From positions 165,384-229,383 of the forward strand of contig NZ_KN050828.1 of the NCBI RefSeq assembly GCF_000746275.1: a DNA stretch of 64,000 bases, read 5' to 3'. This document shows, one piece after another, positions 59,556-64,000 of the stretch (positions within the stretch are counted from its first letter, which is position 1; each line of letters opens with the position of its first letter). The position numbers and the translations under genes were made by a program. This DNA is from Thermopetrobacter sp. TC1 (lineage in GTDB: Bacteria; Pseudomonadota; Alphaproteobacteria; Rhizobiales; Aestuariivirgaceae). The notes below the pieces were generated by a model. That model worked only from the letters and a program-made list of their open reading frames with translations. It made no database searches and was not told the DNA's origin.

Positions 59556-60245
59556 TCAGGATGTGATGTCTTTCAGCAGCGACCGGCGGGTCACGGCGGG
59601 GGAAGAGAGCCAGGCCTGTTCATCCGCCTGCCAGTCTCCGACGACACGGCCATCCAACATGCGCACCGTTCCGGAGGCGACCAGGGCCAGGGCCTCGGGA
59701 TAAATGCGGTGTTCCACCTTCAGGACGCGGGCGGCAAGGCTGTCTTCCGTATCATCAGGCAGCACGGGAACGGCCCCCTGGGCGATGATGGGGCCGGAAT
59801 CGAGATCGGCGGTGACGAAATGCACCGTGCAGCCATGAATGCGCACGCCGGCCTCAAGCGCGCGCCTGTGCGTATGCAGCCCCTTAAACAGCGGCAGCAG
59901 GGAGGGATGGATGTTGAGCATGCGCCCTTCCCAGTTGCGCACGAAGGTGGGAGTGAGGATGCGCATGAAGCCGGCAAGAGCCACAAGCTCGCTTTCGAAG
60001 ACGAGCAGGGTTTCATGCAGCACCTCTTCGAAGGCCTCGCGGCTTTCGAACTGGCGATGATCGACAACGGCGGTGGCGATGCCGGCATCCGCGGCAAAGG
60101 AAAGGCCCTTCGCCTGTGGTTCGTTGGAGATCACGGCGCAGATCTCGAAGGGGCAGTCCGGCTCGCGCGAGGCGCGAACGAGCGCCTGCATGTTGGAGCC
60201 CCGGCCGGAAATGAGCACGGAAACCTTCTTTCGCCGCACACCCAT
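59556..60245 (-). CDS. purN: Phosphoribosylglycinamide formyltransferase PurN
   Basis: Third step of purine synthesis, using 10-formyl-tetrahydrofolate. The 229-residue protein has KVSVLISGRGSNMQALVRAS, ALAGFMRILTPTFVRNWEGR, the catalytic Asn/His in MLNIHPSLLPLFKGLHTHRR and the Asp in DLDSGPIIAQGAVPVLPDD. The last 20 residues are an extra tail beyond E. coli PurN (212). It starts three bases after the purM stop, so the two are cotranscribed in the usual purMN order. Confidence 0.96.
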   Translation of the reverse strand: MGVRRKKVSVLISGRGSNMQALVRASREPDCPFEICAVISNEPQAKGLSFAADAGIATAVVDHRQFESREAFEEVLHETLLVFESELVALAGFMRILTPTFVRNWEGRMLNIHPSLLPLFKGLHTHRRALEAGVRIHGCTVHFVTADLDSGPIIAQGAVPVLPDDTEDSLAARVLKVEHRIYPEALALVASGTVRMLDGRVVGDWQADEQAWLSSPAVTRRSLLKDITS

Positions 60246-60248
60246 GGA

Positions 60249-61355
60249 TCACGCTCCGAAATCGGCCTGTCCGATGAAACGCACCTTTTCTGCCGCGCCT
60301 TTCGCCTTGTCGTCGGTGACGAGGCGGCCAAGCAGGAAGGGGGTCTCTCCCGCTTCGCGCACCACGTCCATGAAGGCTTCGGCACAATCGGCCGAAACAA
60401 TGGCCACCATGCCACAGCCGCAGTTGAAAGTGCGCAGCATCTCGGCATCATCGACATTGCCTTCGCGCTTCAGCCAGCCGAAGACGGGGGGAATGGAAAG
60501 ACGAGAAAGATCGATCTCGGCGGCCAGGTGATCGGGCAGAACGCGCGGGATGTTCTCCACAAAGCCGCCGCCGGTAATATGCGCCAGTGCATGCACCGCC
60601 TCCGGCAAGGCGCGCAAGGCGTTCAGCAAGGCGGACACATAGATGCGTGTGGGGATAAGAAAGGCCTCGCCCATGCTCATGCCGGGCGCGAAAGGTGCGG
60701 GATCAGCCCAGTCAAGGCCGCTGCGCTCAACAATGCGGCGGATGAGCGAATAGCCATTGGAATGCGGCCCTGAGGAGGCAAGGCCGATGAGCACATCGCC
60801 GGCCTGCATGCGCTCACGCTTCGGCAGAATGGCATGGCGTTCCACCGCGCCAACGGCGAAGCCGGCGAGATCATAATGGCCCGGCGCATACATGTCCGGC
60901 ATTTCCGCCGTCTCACCACCAATGAGGGCGCAGCCCGCCTGCCGGCAGCCTTCGGCGATGCCGGCGATCACGGCCTGCGCGGTTTTCACATCGAGCTGGC
61001 CGGTGGCAAAGTAGTCCAGGAAGAAAAGCGGTTCCGCTCCCTGCACCACGAGATCGTTGACGCTCATGGCGACAAGATCGATGCCGATGGTCTCATGCCG
61101 GCCAGTGACGATGGCGAGCAGAAGCTTGGTGCCCACCCCGTCATTGGCGGCGACGAGGACGGGATCCTCGTAATTGAGGGCTGAGATGTCGAACAGTCCG
61201 CCGAATCCGCCGAGATCAGCATCGGCGCCGGGGCGACGCGTGGCGGCGGCGAGCGGCGCGATGGCGCGCACAAGCGCATTGCCGGCATCGATATCGACGC
61301 CCGCGTCGCGATAGGTGAGCGAGGATTTACGTGAACCCGTTTCGCTTTCCCTCAT
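60249..61355 (-). CDS. purM: Phosphoribosylformylglycinamidine cyclo-ligase PurM
   Basis: Fifth step of purine synthesis, ATP-dependent ring closure to AIR. The 368-residue protein has [60 protein letters not shown] then [13 protein letters not shown], and [40 protein letters not shown] and [20 protein letters not shown] are also classic. Start at 61355 ([12 protein letters not shown]) has AAGG upstream; the ATG at 61403 adds 16 non-conserved residues. Divergent from the DUF2066 gene. Confidence 0.96.
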   Translation of the reverse strand: MRESETGSRKSSLTYRDAGVDIDAGNALVRAIAPLAAATRRPGADADLGGFGGLFDISALNYEDPVLVAANDGVGTKLLLAIVTGRHETIGIDLVAMSVNDLVVQGAEPLFFLDYFATGQLDVKTAQAVIAGIAEGCRQAGCALIGGETAEMPDMYAPGHYDLAGFAVGAVERHAILPKRERMQAGDVLIGLASSGPHSNGYSLIRRIVERSGLDWADPAPFAPGMSMGEAFLIPTRIYVSALLNALRALPEAVHALAHITGGGFVENIPRVLPDHLAAEIDLSRLSIPPVFGWLKREGNVDDAEMLRTFNCGCGMVAIVSADCAEAFMDVVREAGETPFLLGRLVTDDKAKGAAEKVRFIGQADFGA

Positions 61356-61542
61356 GAAGGCACCTTTTCCCAGCCGTTCTCCCGCAGGTTTTGACCTTCG
61401 CATTCAAGCCATGTAATGGAAGGTGATGCATGCTTTCGCAAGCAAAAAGAGACCGGGGCGCACAGGCTTTTCAGTTGGGTCATCACGGCAGAAACGGACT
61501 GGCGCGCCCCGCTGGCGTTTCACGGGGGCAAGAAGACAGCTC

Positions 61543-62679
61543 ATGAGTCAATTCAACGCGTCTCTCTTCCAGGGATCTTCCACACGGTTCATCGGACAGC
61601 GGCTGATCGTTTTCTGCCTTGCCATTCTGTTCGCTATCGGCACCTTTCATGGTGCGCGGGCGGAAGGGCGGGATGTGTTCACGGTGAAGGGCATTGCCGT
61701 GGACGTGACAGACAAGGACGCCGCCACCGCCAAGATCAAGGCGATCACGGAAGCGCAGGTAAAGGCCTTTCACATCTTGCTGCAACGGATCGCCAGTCCG
61801 GAAGCGGCCAGTCGCCTGAAGGGGCTTTCCGCGCGCGACATTGGGCGGATGATGTCCTCGCTGTCAGTGGAAGAGGAACGCACCGGCCCCAATCGCTATA
61901 TCGGACGGCTGACCATCCGCTTTTCGCCGCGCAAGGTGCGGGCGCTGCTGCGCAACAAGGGCGTGGGCTACATAACCGAGCGGGCGCCGCGCATTCTGAT
62001 CATCCCCGTGTGGCAAGGGCCGGACGGCCCCGTTCTGTGGGCGGACAACCCCTGGCTTGAAGCCTGGCGCAATCTGCATGCCGAGGATGCGCTCGTGCCC
62101 GTCATCATTCCGGCGGGAGACGACACGGACCAGCAGACCCTGAGTGCACAGGATGCCCTGGCGGGAGACGCCGGCCGCCTGCAGGCCCTGAAGCTGCGTT
62201 ATGACACGGAAGGGGTGCTTGTCGCCGTGGCCGGGCCGAAAGGGGAGAATGCCGTGCGTGCGGTGATGACAGGACCTTCGCCTGTGGGCACCATCGCCTT
62301 CGACAAGACCTATATCGCACCCGAAGGCGGGATTGCCGAGGCGGCGCGCATGGCAGCGCAGCGCTTCCACGAGGTGATGACCTACAAGTGGAAGAAGAAG
62401 GTGATGGCCAAGCGGGCCGCGCGCGCGCGCGCACAGGCGACGGCAACGCGGCTGAAGGTCATCGTGCCGTTCAATTCCCTGCGGGAATGGCAGGCGATCC
62501 GGGCACGCCTGGCTTCCACTCCCGGTGTTGCAAGCGTGGACGTTTCGGCCCTTTCGGGCACGCATGCGGAAGTGACGGTCACCTCATCGCTGTCGGCGGC
62601 GCAATTGCAGGATGCCCTGCGCGCATCCCGCCTCTCCTTGCGCAATTCCGGCGGCCGCTGGTACCTGCAGGCCTATTGA
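61543..62679 (+). CDS. DUF2066 domain protein, exported
   Basis: Predicted periplasmic or lipoprotein-like protein of unknown role, 378 residues from ATG 61543. A signal peptide covers residues about 1-40 (RFIGQRLIVFCLAILFAIGT, cleavage near GARA). The DUF2066 part follows: VFTVKGIAVDVTDKDAATAK, IKAITEAQVKAFHILLQRI and YIGRLTIRFSPRKVRALLRN. The C-terminal third (VIVPFNSLREWQAIRARLAS and after) resembles a repeated beta-alpha module ending WYLQAY. It sits next to purMN in several alphaproteobacteria. The in-frame ATG at 61423 was rejected because it precedes the signal peptide with unrelated residues. Confidence 0.8.
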   Translation: MSQFNASLFQGSSTRFIGQRLIVFCLAILFAIGTFHGARAEGRDVFTVKGIAVDVTDKDAATAKIKAITEAQVKAFHILLQRIASPEAASRLKGLSARDIGRMMSSLSVEEERTGPNRYIGRLTIRFSPRKVRALLRNKGVGYITERAPRILIIPVWQGPDGPVLWADNPWLEAWRNLHAEDALVPVIIPAGDDTDQQTLSAQDALAGDAGRLQALKLRYDTEGVLVAVAGPKGENAVRAVMTGPSPVGTIAFDKTYIAPEGGIAEAARMAAQRFHEVMTYKWKKKVMAKRAARARAQATATRLKVIVPFNSLREWQAIRARLASTPGVASVDVSALSGTHAEVTVTSSLSAAQLQDALRASRLSLRNSGGRWYLQAY

Positions 62680-62852
62680 GAGACAGCCACTTGCCAATGG
62701 CCACACATTCAGCCGCTTCAGAGAGGGCGGTTTTCTCTAAAGTGTCCGAGGAAATTCAGAAAGCATGATATTGCCGTCAAACCGACCGAGGAAAAAAGAC
62801 TTTCCATGCGTTGGGCGTTAGTTGTTTAACTCTTTGATAAACAAAAAGAAAA

Positions 62853-62885
62853 CGTCATTGCCGGCCTTTGTGCCGGCAATCCAGG
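62853..62885. repeat. Family C palindromic repeat, copy 3
   Basis: CGTCATTGCCGGC then GCCGGCAATCCAGG: stem ATTGCCGGC (62857-62865) / GCCGGCAAT (62872-62880), with the CGTC and CCAGG edges that define the family. Confidence 0.7.
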
Positions 62886-62960
62886 GCCAGGAATGAGGCG
62901 GGTCTGGTGGGCGATGGAATTCGTCACCAGGCTTGATTTAAGCCGTATGAAAATAAAATG

Positions 62961-63081
62961 CCGGAACGGGATTTTATCCCGTTCCGGAACGTTTAGGCGG
63001 GGTATGTTACCCCGCCGGCCATGCCTTAGGCGGAGTTTAAAAGCCCGCCAAAACGTTCCGGAAGGATGTACAACATCCTCC
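62961..63081. repeat. Family B four-hairpin array
   Basis: B1: perfect 12-bp palindrome CCGGAACGGGAT / ATCCCGTTCCGG with TTT loop (62961-62987). B2: GGCGGGGTA / TACCCCGCC with TGT loop (62996-63016), exactly inverse to the 45550 copy. B3: degenerate GGCGG...CCCGCC (63029-63049). B4: GGAAGGATGT / ACATCCTCC with ACA loop (63060-63081). B3 and B4 look like decayed second copies of B2 and B1, so the array may be a tandem duplication. Confidence 0.75.
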
Positions 63082-63146
63082 CGACGGTAAGCTCTGAGCC
63101 TGGAAGAAGCGTTCTTGCCTGCCACTCCTGCATGCGTAAACCGCCC

Positions 63147-63178
63147 CTGGATGCCCGGGACACGCCCGGGCATGACGT
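63147..63178. repeat. Family C palindromic repeat, copy 4
   Basis: Stem ATGCCCGGG (63151-63159) / CCCGGGCAT (63165-63173), edges CCTGG and GACG. In reverse complement it reads CGTCATGCCCGGG...CCCGGGCATCCAGG, matching copy 3. Confidence 0.7.
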
Positions 63179-63377
63179 AACTTGTTGATATTCCATATAA
63201 AAATAACACACTCCAGGTTTGGGCGATGGCGGGAGAATGCCTCGGTAAAAGCATCCATGGTGCATGTGAGCGCTTGCGCTCTTAATAACGAAAATCATTC
63301 GCAACACACAAAGCAATTTAATTGGACATCATTGGGCTAAAGCCGGGATCTCGTGCCACAAACGCATGAATAAATGG

Positions 63378-63409
63378 CCTGAGATACCGGCTGATCTACG
63401 GTATGACGG
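63378..63409. repeat. Family C palindromic repeat, copy 5 (degenerate)
   Basis: In reverse complement CGTCATACCG...CCGGTATCTCAGG, closely matching the first copy at 3502-3532 (CGTCATACCGG...CCGGTATCTAAGG). The stem ATACCG/CGGTAT is kept, the centre is altered. Confidence 0.6.
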
Positions 63410-63419
63410 TATAAGTGTC

Positions 63420-63570
63420 GTGTCCAAACGAAAATTCGCCTTCAGGTGAATTTTCGCACCACCCACCGTCCCGTGCCCCCACTTAGGCCACCTGATATTA
63501 TGCACAAAACAAGATGCTTGGGCGGGGCCACGGAGCGGTTTTGCGAATTACCGGTTGGACTCTTAGACAG
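63420..63570. repeat. Family A two-hairpin repeat, copy 2
   Basis: Hairpin 1: CGAAAATTC / GAATTTTCG (63429-63456). Hairpin 2: CCGTCCCGTGCCCCCAC (63467 on) with GGGCGGGGCCACGGAGCGG (63520-63538), imperfect. It shares CCACCCACCG, the central GAT, and TTGGGCGGGG with copy 1 at fixed spacing. It lies just downstream of the dnaJ stop, the same position relative to a minus-strand gene as copy 1 has to the acuI-like gene. Confidence 0.75.
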
Positions 63571-63592
63571 ACGGATCGGCGGTGGGGCCGGG

Positions 63593-64000
63593 TCAGTCGC
63601 TGTTGAGGGATTCCCAGAATTTTTTGGCGCGGGCGAAGAAGCCGTCTGACTTGGGCGAATTGTTCTCCGCCTCCTTTTCGAACTCGCGCAGGAGCTCCTT
63701 TTGGCGTTCGGTGAGGTTGACGGGCGTTTCCACGTCCACCTGAATGTACATGTCCCCCCGGCGCGAGGAATTGAGCACGGGCATGCCCTTGCCCTTCAGG
63801 CGGAAGCGGGCGCCGTGCTGCGTGCCTTCCGGAATGGTGACACGGGCCTTCTCGCCCTCGATGGTCGGCACCTCGATTTCGCCGCCCAGGGCAGCCTTGA
63901 CCATGGAAATCGGCACCCGGCAGAAGAGATCCGCGCCGTCGCGCTGGAAAAACTCGTGTGGGCGCACGGAAAGAAAGATGTAGAGGTCTCCGGGCGGGCC
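63593..64000 (-). CDS. dnaJ: Chaperone DnaJ, C-terminal part (cut by window edge)
   Basis: Hsp40 co-chaperone of DnaK. The visible 135 codons read [20 protein letters not shown] near the window edge, then [40 protein letters not shown] and [20 protein letters not shown]: the C-terminal substrate-binding domain of DnaJ. It ends in a helical tail ([16 protein letters not shown]). J-domain and zinc fingers lie beyond the right edge. The internal ATG at 63967 is not the start. Confidence 0.93.
   Translation of the reverse strand, partial: GPPGDLYIFLSVRPHEFFQRDGADLFCRVPISMVKAALGGEIEVPTIEGEKARVTIPEGTQHGARFRLKGKGMPVLNSSRRGDMYIQVDVETPVNLTERQKELLREFEKEAENNSPKSDGFFARAKKFWESLNSD

Larger units (their letters stand above)
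62680..63592. other. Repeat-rich intergenic region between DUF2066 and dnaJ
   Basis: 913 bases with no supported gene. It contains three family C palindromes (62853, 63147, 63378), a four-hairpin family B array (62961-63081) and family A copy 2 (63420-63570), listed separately. Between them the sequence is moderately AT-rich (63181-63350). The small ORFs here run across the palindromes and have no protein-like composition. Confidence 0.7.

Noticed and set aside
62680-63592. CRISPR-like spacing of palindromes
   Set aside because: The palindromes belong to different families, vary in length and have irregular spacers; no repeat-spacer periodicity and no cas gene.

Overview
This window reads as a piece of the chromosome of an alphaproteobacterium, most likely of the order Hyphomicrobiales (Rhizobiales). 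The evidence is the flagellar gene order (rem, flgE, flgK, flgL, flaF, flbT, flgD, fliQ, flhA), the murA-DUF2948-hisD-UPF0262-phosphatase block, a DUF992 secreted protein, a PdhS/DivJ-type cell-cycle kinase, a mannose-type EIIA/HPr pair, and a tRNA-His without an encoded G-1. The DNA is GC-rich except for one short AT-rich island. The genus cannot be named from the sequence alone. No transposase, integrase, phage gene or CRISPR array is present.

Layout. 1-7447 (minus strand): late flagellar genes under the Rem regulator; flhA runs off the left edge. 7876-10194: asd and a TerC-family membrane protein. 10407-12365: an autotransporter with a repetitive beta-helix passenger. 12513-15254: a cobalamin riboswitch followed by a Tat-exported YVTN beta-propeller protein and a membrane-anchored S41-type protease, the least conventional gene set in the window. 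15345-20452: tRNA-Thr and the murA/hisD block. 20602-27554 (minus): acuI-like reductase, an ABC-2 exporter with its HlyD-type adaptor, an SDR, pdxH and nth. 27847-31041: EIIA and HPr, split by an AT-rich island with tiny ORFs, then dapE and a membrane protein. 31119-40443: dnaB, fabI, a histidine phosphatase, aroC, rpsF-rpsR-DUF2232-rplI and cfa. 40811-52525: a branched-chain-type ABC importer (five genes) facing a minus-strand cluster of two 2-oxoacid:ferredoxin oxidoreductases and phenylacetate-CoA ligase. 52818-64000: an EF-G-like GTPase, DUF992, tRNA-His, a large histidine kinase, purN/purM, DUF2066, a repeat-filled gap and the 3' end of dnaJ.

How it fits together. The importer plus iorA, iorB-ferredoxin, korABC and paaK look like a route that brings in an amino acid or aromatic acid and converts aryl-pyruvates or free phenylacetate to CoA thioesters, with electrons passing to ferredoxin. 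The flagellar block is one transcription direction with overlapping start/stop codons. The riboswitch ties the beta-propeller and protease to cobalamin status. Three families of dispersed palindromic repeats occupy gene-end gaps: family A (two copies, two hairpins each), family B (modular hairpin arrays at two loci) and family C (five short GTCAT-type palindromes). Family B and C palindromes cluster with one family A copy between the DUF2066 gene and dnaJ.
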